Assembly (NCBI GenBank): GCA_947303085.1
Contig: CAMYXP010000006.1
Location: 62,001 to 126,000 of the forward strand
From: an uncultured Bacteroidales bacterium
GTDB taxonomy: Bacteria > Bacteroidota > Bacteroidia > Bacteroidales > F082
Direction of reading: 5' to 3'
Length of the DNA stretch: 64,000 nucleotides
Shown piece after piece: positions 17,155-25,060 of this stretch. The notes beneath the pieces were generated by a model, which was not told the origin of the DNA, searched no databases, and saw nothing but the letters and a program-made list of their open reading frames with translations. Position 1 is the stretch's first letter. The number at the start of each line of letters is the position of its first letter. A program made the translations under genes and the position numbers.

Positions 17155-19980
17155 ATGAAAAGACTATTCATATTAGCTATCAGTTTGATATGCATGCAGT
17201 TTGCAACTGCGCAGGGATGGAATCAGAGATTGGTTTCATCGACAGAGAATGAGATAAAAGTTGAAGTCAGTGTTGACGGTTTTCTGAAAAATGCTGTTGA
17301 GACACCTAATGGCGAGGCTTTTGTCATAACAAACAATAAGATGATGCAGCTGGCACAGGCCGGAGAGCCTAACGTGCCGAGCATAGTCATCCCGGCAGTC
17401 ATCGGTGACGACGCTTTGATGAGCGTTGAAGTTGTCGACGCACAGTTTGTTGACTATGCAAATATCGAGGTGGCGCCTTCAAAGGGCGATTTTCCTCGCA
17501 GCATCAATCCGGAAGATGTACCTTACGTCTATGGCGCTATGTATCATCAGGACGCATTCTACCCGAAGGAGATGGCAAAGCTCGATGAGCCTTACATTCA
17601 TCGTGATGTGAGAGGCCAGAACATGATGGTCACACCTTATTTATATAATGCTGTGACAAAGACCCTCAGAGTTTACACACATTTTACCTTGAAGATGGTG
17701 AAAGTGGGCACAGACGACAGAAATGTCATTGTGAACCGCGCTAAATCGTTTGTTTTGGACCCTGAGTTCAATAAGATGTATGAGAGCCGTTACATCAACT
17801 ACACTGAGTCGATGTCGAGATACAGCTCGATTGCTGACGACGGCGAGTTGCTCATCATCTGCCACGATGCTTTTATGAACGCTATGGAGCCTTTTGTGGC
17901 TTGGAAGAAGCAGATTGGTCGCCGCACAACCATGGTCGGAACATCGGAGACAGGAAACACAGCGGCTGCTATACAGTCATACATCGCTACATATTATGCG
18001 GCACATCCTAACATGACAGACATCCTTCTCGTTGGCGATGTGGCACAGATTCCTGGAGTGTATATCTCAGCAGGTTCAGGCTATAACGGCTATTCAGGCT
18101 ATGGCGACGTGCAATACGGACAGTTGGCAGGTAACGACTATTACAATGAGGTTATCGTTGGCCGTTTCTGCTGCGAGACCGAGGCACAGGTGACAAATCA
18201 AGTCAACAAAGTGTTGAACTATGAGCGTGATTTGGATGAGACAGCGACATGGCTCACGGTTGGACAGGGCATCGCGAAACAAGAAGGCGGCGGTGGTCAT
18301 TACAACGAAGACGACTATGAGCATATTGACAACATCAGAACCGATCTGTTGAATTACAACTACACTCAGGTGCACCGTGATTATCAGGGTGTTTCAGGTG
18401 TTTCTTCAAGTGCATCAATTATCAGTCAGCACATCAACGCCGGCGTGAGCATCATCAACTACTGCAACCACGGTTATATTACAGGATGGGGTGTTTTCGA
18501 CTACAGCAACTCACACGTCAACCAGTTGACTAACGATAACATGCTGCCATATATCATTTCGGTGGCTTGCCTTAACGGAAAATATGACAACAGCCAGCCA
18601 TGTTTCGCAGAGGCTTGGTTGCGTGCTACCAACAACAGCAATGGCAATCCTACAGGTGCTATCGGCGGAATGTTCTCATACATCTCACAGCCTTGGGTTC
18701 CACCGATGTACGGTCAGGATGAGATGAACGACATCTTGGTGGAGTCGTACAGCAACAACATCCGCCGCACCATGGGAGGCGTTTCCATCAACGGAAGCAT
18801 GAAGGTTTTGGATCAGGGAGCTACTCAGAATCAAAACAAGGGTACTTATAACACTTGGATTCTCTTTGGTGACCCAACATTGACCTTGCGTAACGCTGTT
18901 CCGGCAACGATGAATGTTTCATGTGCTAATTCAATGGAATCGTCGCAAACCAACTTCAGCGTAAGCTCAATCGATGCTGACGGTGCTTTGGCCACATTGA
19001 CTATGGATGGTGAGATTTTGGGATCGGCTGTCGTTAGCAATGGTAGCGCCAATATCACATTTGAAGCACCGAACAGAACGGGCGAGGCTACACTTACAGT
19101 TTTTGGATATAATAAGAAAACCTACGTGAGGACGGTGAACGTCGTCGAAGGAGGAACTATCACCCCATTGTTGGTAATAGCTTTGGCCGACCCTATGAGA
19201 ATAGCACTTGGCGAGTCGACAACGCTTAGTGCCAATGCTTCCGGCGGAACAGGCAACTACTCGTATTCATGGGAACCAAAAGAGACAATCGCCAATCCGC
19301 ATAGTATGACAACTTTGGCGACTCCTATTGAGCTTGGCGTAATGACTTACACAATATATGTTAATGATGGCGAATCAACAGCTTCGTCAAGTGTTGACAT
19401 CGATGTGACAGAGGCACCTCAGGTGGTTTGTCCGGGACCAAAGAGCTTTGGCGGCGAACCTTATTTTGAAGGTAGCGATATGGGCGCACATTTGAGCTGG
19501 GACAAAGCTACGTACGAGTATACACTCGATAGATTTGAGATTTACAGAAGTGATGATGGTTATGATTTCAAGATGGTGCAGCGTATTGTGAACACTCCGT
19601 CGATATCGCATTATGAATGTGACGATGCGGTTACTGCGCCAGCCTTGTATTACTATCGTATTGTGGCATTTTATCAGAATGATTGCGAATCGGAACCTGA
19701 GGAAACAACCGTGATGGTCGTTAATCCGATTGGAGTAAGCGAGGATGCGGCAGAGAATGTCTCGATTTATCCTAATCCGACATCAGGAAATGTGAATATT
19801 GTCGCCCATGGAATGCAGCAGATTACCATTTATAACATGACGGGTCAGGTGATGATGATTCAAAATGTTGATAATGATAATGTTACAATTGATATGAGTG
19901 CATATAACAATGGTATGTATCTTGTCAATATCATTACAGAATGCGGCAATATCGTAAAGACTATTAATGTGTTAAGATAA
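17155..19980 (+). CDS. Secreted C25 cysteine peptidase, RgpB-like, shorter form
   Basis: A 941-residue extracellular protease: signal peptide (about 1-20, ATAQG), prodomain (about 21-230), C25 domain (about 232-580), Ig-like domain, a PKD-like region (LGESTTLSANASGGTGNYSYSW), an Fn3-like domain and a T9SS sorting domain (VSIYPNPTSGNVN onward). His439 and Cys472 (SVACLNG) are 33 apart, as in RgpB. Asp387 in NEDDYEH aligns with S1 Asp163. Glu377 (KQEGGGG) fits RgpB Glu152, which the upstream paralogue lacks. The loop after the catalytic His reads HGYITGW instead of HGSETxW. It has no jelly-roll duplicate, and its codon use is less biased than in the two upstream genes. Its stop overlaps the next start (TAATG). 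Confidence 0.92.
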   Translation: MKRLFILAISLICMQFATAQGWNQRLVSSTENEIKVEVSVDGFLKNAVETPNGEAFVITNNKMMQLAQAGEPNVPSIVIPAVIGDDALMSVEVVDAQFVDYANIEVAPSKGDFPRSINPEDVPYVYGAMYHQDAFYPKEMAKLDEPYIHRDVRGQNMMVTPYLYNAVTKTLRVYTHFTLKMVKVGTDDRNVIVNRAKSFVLDPEFNKMYESRYINYTESMSRYSSIADDGELLIICHDAFMNAMEPFVAWKKQIGRRTTMVGTSETGNTAAAIQSYIATYYAAHPNMTDILLVGDVAQIPGVYISAGSGYNGYSGYGDVQYGQLAGNDYYNEVIVGRFCCETEAQVTNQVNKVLNYERDLDETATWLTVGQGIAKQEGGGGHYNEDDYEHIDNIRTDLLNYNYTQVHRDYQGVSGVSSSASIISQHINAGVSIINYCNHGYITGWGVFDYSNSHVNQLTNDNMLPYIISVACLNGKYDNSQPCFAEAWLRATNNSNGNPTGAIGGMFSYISQPWVPPMYGQDEMNDILVESYSNNIRRTMGGVSINGSMKVLDQGATQNQNKGTYNTWILFGDPTLTLRNAVPATMNVSCANSMESSQTNFSVSSIDADGALATLTMDGEILGSAVVSNGSANITFEAPNRTGEATLTVFGYNKKTYVRTVNVVEGGTITPLLVIALADPMRIALGESTTLSANASGGTGNYSYSWEPKETIANPHSMTTLATPIELGVMTYTIYVNDGESTASSSVDIDVTEAPQVVCPGPKSFGGEPYFEGSDMGAHLSWDKATYEYTLDRFEIYRSDDGYDFKMVQRIVNTPSISHYECDDAVTAPALYYYRIVAFYQNDCESEPEETTVMVVNPIGVSEDAAENVSIYPNPTSGNVNIVAHGMQQITIYNMTGQVMMIQNVDNDNVTIDMSAYNNGMYLVNIITECGNIVKTINVLR

Positions 19981-21383
19981 TGAAAATCAAGTTTATAGGC
20001 GCAGCGAAGGAAGTCACCGGCAGCAAGCATCTCATTGTCACCGACAAGGGTAAGAAGCTGCTGTTAGACTGCGGAATGTTTCAGGGCAAGGGTTTGGAGA
20101 CCGATGCCATGAACCGTAATACAATGATTGAGCCGTCGGAGATTGACTGCATCATTTTGACGCACGCACACATCGATCACTCGGGACTTATACCTTATTT
20201 TTATAAGAGAGGATTCCGTGGCTCGGTGATTTGCACTCCGGCTACACGAGAGTTGTGTTCGATTATGTTGCCCGACAGCGGTTTCATTCAAGAGAATGAT
20301 ACTCACTGGTTTAACAAGAAACGTGCACGTCAGGGACTGAAACGCGTTGAGCCTATTTACACTGAGAAAGACGCCCGTGAGTGTATGGAGCTGTTCATCA
20401 CCACGGAGGTGAACCGAAGATTTTACATCGACAACAACATCAGTGTGAAGTTTTACAACACAGGGCACATGCTCGGCAGTGCCTGCGCCACCATCAGGAT
20501 TGACGAGAACGGACATATCACTCAGATAGGATATACCGGCGACATCGGGCGTTACAACAGCTATCTGCTCAAGGCGCCGAACGCGTTCCCGCAGTGCGAC
20601 TATCTTATTACTGAAAGTACTTACGGCGACAGGCTTCACAAGGACAAACAAGGTGCTGAGGACGAGCTTTTGCAGATAATTCAGCATACCTGTGTGGAGA
20701 AGAAAGGCAAGCTCATCATCCCGTCGTTTGCCATCGGCAGGACGCAGGAGATTGTTTATATCTTGAATAATTTCTACAACGCCGGCTCGTTGCCGCGCAT
20801 CCCGATTTATGTTGACAGCCCGCTCGCTGTCAGTGCCACTTCGATTTTCAGAATGCATCTTGAAGACTTCAACAATAATGTAGCCGAGGTGCTTAGGTAT
20901 GATGACGACCCGTTTGGTTTCGAGAGTCTGCATTATATAAGAAATGTGGAGCAGTCGAAGGCGTTGAACGAGACGAAGCATCCGTGCATCATCATCTCGT
21001 CGTCGGGCATGATGGAGGCCGGACGAGTGAAACACCATCTGGCAAACAACATCGACAACCCGAAAAATTCGGTGCTCTCGGTAGGTTACTGTGCCCCGAC
21101 TACCTTGGGAGCGCGCATTGTGGCAGGGGAGAAAGATATCTCTATTTTCGGCATGCCGCATCATGTGAACGCCGAGGTTTACAGCATCGACGCTTTCAGC
21201 GGTCACGGCGACTACAAGGAGATGGCGGATTATCTGAAATGCCAGAATCCTGAGAAGCTGAAGAAGGTGTTCATCGTTCACGGCGAGGCCGAGGTTCAGC
21301 AGAAATACGCGAAATATCTGAAGAAAAACAACGGATTCAAGGATATTGTGATTCCGGAACCGGGAGAAACTTTCAAAGTGTAG
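19980..21383 (+). CDS. MBL-fold RNA metallohydrolase (beta-CASP family)
   Basis: A 467-residue cytoplasmic protein of the group that includes archaeal and bacterial RNase J/CPSF-like nucleases. The metallo-beta-lactamase core starts at GAAKEVTGSKHLIV and has LDCGMFQG, HAHIDHSGL (the HxHxDH zinc motif), NTGHMLGSA and YTGDIGRYN. The beta-CASP domain contains STYGDRLH and PSFAIGRTQEI, and HGDYKEM with VHGEAEV closes the RMMBL domain. The role is probably RNA processing or decay. The start overlaps the third C25 gene by 1 nt (TAATG), so it is translated from the peptidase mRNA, which is an unusual pairing. A heptad repeat array starts right after the stop. Confidence 0.9.
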   Translation: MKIKFIGAAKEVTGSKHLIVTDKGKKLLLDCGMFQGKGLETDAMNRNTMIEPSEIDCIILTHAHIDHSGLIPYFYKRGFRGSVICTPATRELCSIMLPDSGFIQENDTHWFNKKRARQGLKRVEPIYTEKDARECMELFITTEVNRRFYIDNNISVKFYNTGHMLGSACATIRIDENGHITQIGYTGDIGRYNSYLLKAPNAFPQCDYLITESTYGDRLHKDKQGAEDELLQIIQHTCVEKKGKLIIPSFAIGRTQEIVYILNNFYNAGSLPRIPIYVDSPLAVSATSIFRMHLEDFNNNVAEVLRYDDDPFGFESLHYIRNVEQSKALNETKHPCIIISSSGMMEAGRVKHHLANNIDNPKNSVLSVGYCAPTTLGARIVAGEKDISIFGMPHHVNAEVYSIDAFSGHGDYKEMADYLKCQNPEKLKKVFIVHGEAEVQQKYAKYLKKNNGFKDIVIPEPGETFKV

Positions 21384-21442
21384 AGTTGAGAGTGTACAGT
21401 TTTAAGTAGTTGACAGTGTAAAGTTGAAAGTTATTAGTTTAA
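21384..21442 (+). repeat. AGTNNNN heptad array after the MBL gene
   Basis: The units AGTTGAG, AGTGTAC, AGTTTTA, one irregular unit, then AGTGTAA, AGTTGAA, AGTTATT and AGTTTAA follow the TAG stop without a gap. The array leads directly into the terminator. Confidence 0.8.
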
Positions 21443-21465
21443 GGGAAGCTACGGCTTCCTTTTTT
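21441..21465 (+). terminator. Rho-independent terminator
   Basis: Stem AAGGGAAGC with GCTTCCTTT (one G-T pair), loop TACG, T run. It ends the third C25-MBL unit and sits between two heptad arrays of opposite orientation. Confidence 0.8.
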
Positions 21466-21476
21466 AATACTTTTTT

Positions 21477-21536
21477 ACTAAAAACTTTTAACTAAAAAAC
21501 TACTTTAAACTCTAAACTTTACACTCTAAACTAAAA
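21477..21536 (-). repeat. Heptad array, opposite orientation
   Basis: On the plus strand this reads as ACT-led units (ACTCTAA, ACTTTAC, ACTCTAA, ACTAAAA), the reverse complement of the AGTNNNN type. With the array at 21384 it forms a loose inverted repeat around the terminator, and it ends just before the rnpB promoter. Confidence 0.75.
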
Positions 21537-21542
21537 ATTTTG

Positions 21543-21550
21543 TATTTTTG
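21543..21550 (+). promoter_or_regulatory. -7 element for rnpB
   Basis: TATTTTTG, 7 nt before the predicted 5' end of RNase P RNA at 21558, which is the expected distance. Confidence 0.65.
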
Positions 21551-21557
21551 CGCCCTG

Positions 21558-21921
21558 AAAGGCGATTGTCGCGGGCTGGCGCAAGTCAGCGTGAGGAAAG
21601 TCGGGACAGCGCAGAGCACCATACTTCTTAACGGGAAGGCGTTGGAGACAACGACAGCGAGTGCCACAGAAAATAACCGCCATTAGCCCTGAGCATGTCG
21701 AAGGGTCGAAGGGCAAGGGTGAAAACGTGAGGTAAGAGCTCACGCTGTGTGATGGTGACACCACACGGAGGTAAACCTTATGGGCTGCAAGACCAAATAT
21801 ACCGGCGTTAAGGGCTGCTCGTCCGAGTCGGGAGGGTAGGTTGCTAAAGCCTGGTGGTGACGCCAGGATTAGAGAAATGACAATCATCCATTTATGGATA
21901 CAGAATCCCGCTTATGCCTTT
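21558..21921 (+). ncRNA. rnpB: RNase P RNA (bacterial type A)
   Basis: Catalytic RNA of RNase P, which matures tRNA 5' ends. The core is clear: GAGGAAAGTC at 21593 (P4 5' strand region), CACAGAAAATAACCGCC, GGGTGAAAACGTGAGGTAAGAGCTCACG, GTAAACC, GGCTGCAAGACCAAATAT, TCGGGAGGGTAGGTTGCTAAAG and TTAGAGAAATGACAATCATCC. The ends pair in P1 (AAAGGC at 21558 with GCCTTT at 21916), which sets the borders. The P12 position (21686-21714) is occupied by a dispersed-repeat hairpin rather than the usual variable stem. The gene has its own promoter and terminator. Borders are good to a few bases. Confidence 0.95.
21686..21714. repeat. Dispersed repeat forming the P12 arm of rnpB
   Basis: The segment contains CTGAGCATGTCGAAGGG, a sequence I recall as a common scattered repeat in bacterial genomes. 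GCCCT at one end pairs with AGGGC at the other, so it can replace the P12 helix. Confidence 0.6.
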
Positions 21922-21925
21922 CATT

Positions 21926-21966
21926 TTTTGCCTCGGGGCGCTTCAGCGCCCCGAGGCAAAATTTTT
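21926..21966 (+). terminator. Terminator after rnpB, long perfect hairpin
   Basis: Left arm TTTTGCCTCGGGGCGC (21926-21941), loop TTCA, right arm its exact complement (21946-21961), then five T. The 16-bp GC-rich stem is much longer than the other terminators here and may be a palindromic cassette used as terminator. Confidence 0.85.
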
Positions 21967-22024
21967 ATAATAAAATTGTAAAAAATCCGTTTTATTTTCG
22001 TAAATTCGCAAAAAATATGTGTAT

Positions 22025-25000
22025 ATGAATTCTGGCAGGAAATTTTTCGTTTTAATATTATTTGTATTTACCGTAACTCTATCATTATCAGCGCAGAAGA
22101 GAACTGGAGAATACGAGCCTGAGTCGATTTTTCAAGAGGCTAAAATACTGTTCGACAACGAAAATTATGGCTCGGCAGCGGAACTTTTTCATAAATATCT
22201 GATGACAGCCGGCAACCAGAGCGCGCAAAAGGTTGTGGAGGCCAAGTTTTACGAGGCTGCATGCTCCTCATACATGGGCGCAGGCGAACAACAACTCATG
22301 CTTTTCTCGAAAGAAAACCCTACGAGTACATTTGCCCCGAGAGCCGATTTCCTCTATGCCAACATGCTATTCAAAAACAAAAAATACCGCGACGCTGTCA
22401 AGAAATACGAGACGATAGACGACGAGACCCTTACTTACGACGAGAAAGCGGAGTTTTATTTCAAGAAAGGCCTGGCTTATTACCAGATCAACGACATCGA
22501 GAAAGCCGCTCCTATGTTCAGCAAATCGGCGGTGATGGAGAGTCCTTATCAGGATGATGCCCGTTACTACTGCGCTCATATTCAATATATTAACAAGAAA
22601 TATGACGAGGCTAAATATCATTTTAAAAAGATTGAGAACTCGCCGAAATATAAAGACATCATCCCGCTTTACATGATGCAAATCGATTTCGTGGAAGGTA
22701 ATTTCACCGCCGTTACCAACGATGCCGACAACGTCCTGGCCAATGCCAACGGTCAGCGTAAGGTAGACCTCGCACTGATAATAGCCGAGTCGTGGTATCA
22801 GCAGCAGGATTACGAGAAAGCGCTCAACTACTATGACATCGCGCGCAAGAACACGCGCAAGGCATTTCCTCGCGAGGTGGAGTTCCGCATCGGATATTGC
22901 AAGATGAAAAGAGGCGACTTCGACAACGCCATCGTCAACTTCCAGAACGCCACGAAGAAGAAAAACAACGATGCCCTCGCACAGCTCGCCTCGTATTACA
23001 TGGCACAGTGCTATATCAAGACTGACCAGGACAAATTCGCGAGAAACGCATACCTCACGGCTTATAAAAACGATTTCGACCACGAGATTAGCGAAGACGC
23101 CTTGTTTAACTACGCGAAGCTGAGCTTCATCAGCGGCGTCGACCCGTTCAACGAGGCTGTGGCACTAATCGAGGATTACATCGATAAAAACCCGTCATCA
23201 CCAAGAAAAGAAGAGGCTCAGATGATGGTGATACATCTCTACCTGAAGTCGAAAGAGTATAAAAAAGCCATCAAGACTCTGGAGAAATATCCCGACATGA
23301 ACGCCGAGATGCAGAAAATATATGCCCAGCTGACATATAACATCGGAATTGAGAAATATTCGATTGGCGACTACGACGAGGCCATTTCTTATTTCAACAA
23401 GACGGTGAAAAACAAGCACGCCGACCCGAAACTCAAGGCGGAAGCGCTGTATTGGCTCGCCGACAGTTATTATCAGAATAAAGACAACGCCAATGCTGAG
23501 CTTTATTACCTCGCTTTCTTGAAATCGGAAGGCTCAGGCCAGTCGGAGAATCTGTCGCTGGCATATTATAACCTCGGTTACATCGCCTATTCGAAAGGTA
23601 ATTTCCCGGCCGCCACCAAGAACTTCAGCTATTTCTTCAACATGGCGAACGGCGATAAGGAATATGAGTCGGATGCATGGATGCGCATAGGCGACTGCTA
23701 TTTCATGGAACGCAACTACCAGAAGGCAATCACGGCATACTCCAACGCCATGAAACGCAGCGATAGCAACGCCGACTACGCTCTGTTCCAGCAGGGCATG
23801 GGACGCGGCGCACTCGGCGAGATGAACGCCAAAGTGGAATGCATGGACAACCTCACGAAGAGATACAACACCTCGTCGTTCTACGACAGGGCTCTTTATG
23901 AGATGGGAATGGCTTATCTCGGCACCAACGACGAAAGCTCCGCTATCGCGGCATTCAACCGACTGGTGAACGAACGTCCGCGCTCGGTGTACGCACGTCA
24001 GGGTCAGATGAAGATTGGAATGTTGTATTACAATGGTAATCAATATGATAACGCTTTGACGAACCTTAAAAAAGTAGTCGACAACTACCCTAATACAGAA
24101 GAATCGCACGAGGCTCTGAACATAATACGCAACATCTACATGGAGCAAAACAGAACCAACGAATTTTACCAATATACCGAAGCTAAAGGCATCGCTACAA
24201 GCGTGACGGAGCAGGATTCAATATCGTTTGCCACTGCTGAAAACTTCTTCCAGCAAGGCCAGTATGACAAAGCGTTGAATGCTGTGAATCAATATATTGA
24301 AAGATTCCCGAAAGGTGCTTATCTGTTGAAAATCAATTACTACGGACTGACTTCGATGGAGAAACTCGGACGCGCTGACGAGACTAAGCCGTATCTGGAA
24401 TACATCATCGCGCAGCCCGACAACGACTACACCGACAACGCCTTGCTGAAGATAGCAGGCATGGAGAAGAACGCCGCCGACTTCGCAAAAGCGAAGGGTT
24501 ATTACGAACGACTGCTGAATATCACTGAAAATCAGAAAGTTAAGATGCTGGCGCTCGACGGCGTGATGGAGTGCTGCTACAAACTCGAGGACTATGACGG
24601 TGCCATCGTAAAAGCTAACGAGCTGGCTAAGATGCCGGAACTCTCGCATAGCAAAAAGAACTACGTGAACTACATAGTCGGTATGTCGCATTACAGGAAA
24701 AACGAGTTGACACTGGCGGTGACGAGCCTGAATGAATGCGCAAAACACGAACACAGCGAGATAGGAGCGATAGCGGCCTACCACGTGGTGCTTGCGAACT
24801 ACGCTTTGGGCAACCTCGACGAGACCGAAAACCTGGTGTTTTACATCTCCGACAACTTCAGCAATTACAGCTATTACGTGGCGATGTCGTTCATTACGCT
24901 GAGCGACGTTTATGTGGCTAAAGGCAATGTGTTCCAGGCAAAAGAGACGCTTAAAAGCATCATCGAAAACTACCCTGGAGGCGAGCCTAAGACCCTCGCC

Positions 25001-25060
25001 GAGCAGAAACTCGCTAACATTGAAAAAGATGAATTAAACAATGAGGAGGACGCAGAATGA
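22025..25060 (+). CDS. Large periplasmic TPR-repeat protein
   Basis: A 1011-residue protein with a signal peptide (to about residue 23, LSLSAQ) and TPR or TPR-like helical repeats over nearly its whole length, many with the pattern (Y/F)-x-x-(A/G)-x-x-x-(F/Y). Examples are NYGSAAELFHKYL, KKYRDAVKKYE, QDYEKALNYYDIA, GDYDEAISYFNKTV, GNFPAATKNFSYF and NQYDNALTNLKKVV. No enzymatic domain is visible; a scaffold role at the outer membrane is inferred. I chose the ATG at 22025; the in-frame GTG at 22019 is possible, and the ATG at 22017 is out of frame. The stop overlaps the next start (ATGA), so it is made together with the barrel protein and is probably its partner. Confidence 0.85.
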   Translation: MNSGRKFFVLILFVFTVTLSLSAQKRTGEYEPESIFQEAKILFDNENYGSAAELFHKYLMTAGNQSAQKVVEAKFYEAACSSYMGAGEQQLMLFSKENPTSTFAPRADFLYANMLFKNKKYRDAVKKYETIDDETLTYDEKAEFYFKKGLAYYQINDIEKAAPMFSKSAVMESPYQDDARYYCAHIQYINKKYDEAKYHFKKIENSPKYKDIIPLYMMQIDFVEGNFTAVTNDADNVLANANGQRKVDLALIIAESWYQQQDYEKALNYYDIARKNTRKAFPREVEFRIGYCKMKRGDFDNAIVNFQNATKKKNNDALAQLASYYMAQCYIKTDQDKFARNAYLTAYKNDFDHEISEDALFNYAKLSFISGVDPFNEAVALIEDYIDKNPSSPRKEEAQMMVIHLYLKSKEYKKAIKTLEKYPDMNAEMQKIYAQLTYNIGIEKYSIGDYDEAISYFNKTVKNKHADPKLKAEALYWLADSYYQNKDNANAELYYLAFLKSEGSGQSENLSLAYYNLGYIAYSKGNFPAATKNFSYFFNMANGDKEYESDAWMRIGDCYFMERNYQKAITAYSNAMKRSDSNADYALFQQGMGRGALGEMNAKVECMDNLTKRYNTSSFYDRALYEMGMAYLGTNDESSAIAAFNRLVNERPRSVYARQGQMKIGMLYYNGNQYDNALTNLKKVVDNYPNTEESHEALNIIRNIYMEQNRTNEFYQYTEAKGIATSVTEQDSISFATAENFFQQGQYDKALNAVNQYIERFPKGAYLLKINYYGLTSMEKLGRADETKPYLEYIIAQPDNDYTDNALLKIAGMEKNAADFAKAKGYYERLLNITENQKVKMLALDGVMECCYKLEDYDGAIVKANELAKMPELSHSKKNYVNYIVGMSHYRKNELTLAVTSLNECAKHEHSEIGAIAAYHVVLANYALGNLDETENLVFYISDNFSNYSYYVAMSFITLSDVYVAKGNVFQAKETLKSIIENYPGGEPKTLAEQKLANIEKDELNNEEDAE

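Noticed and set aside
9763..19980. Recent mobile island carrying the C25 peptidases
   Set aside because: There is no integrase, transposase, tRNA or attachment-like repeat at the borders, and the promoters match the rest of the window.
20064..21281. 405-codon open frame on the minus strand
   Set aside because: It is antisense to the MBL-fold gene, whose motifs are fully conserved; the minus-strand protein has no recognisable domain or signal peptide.
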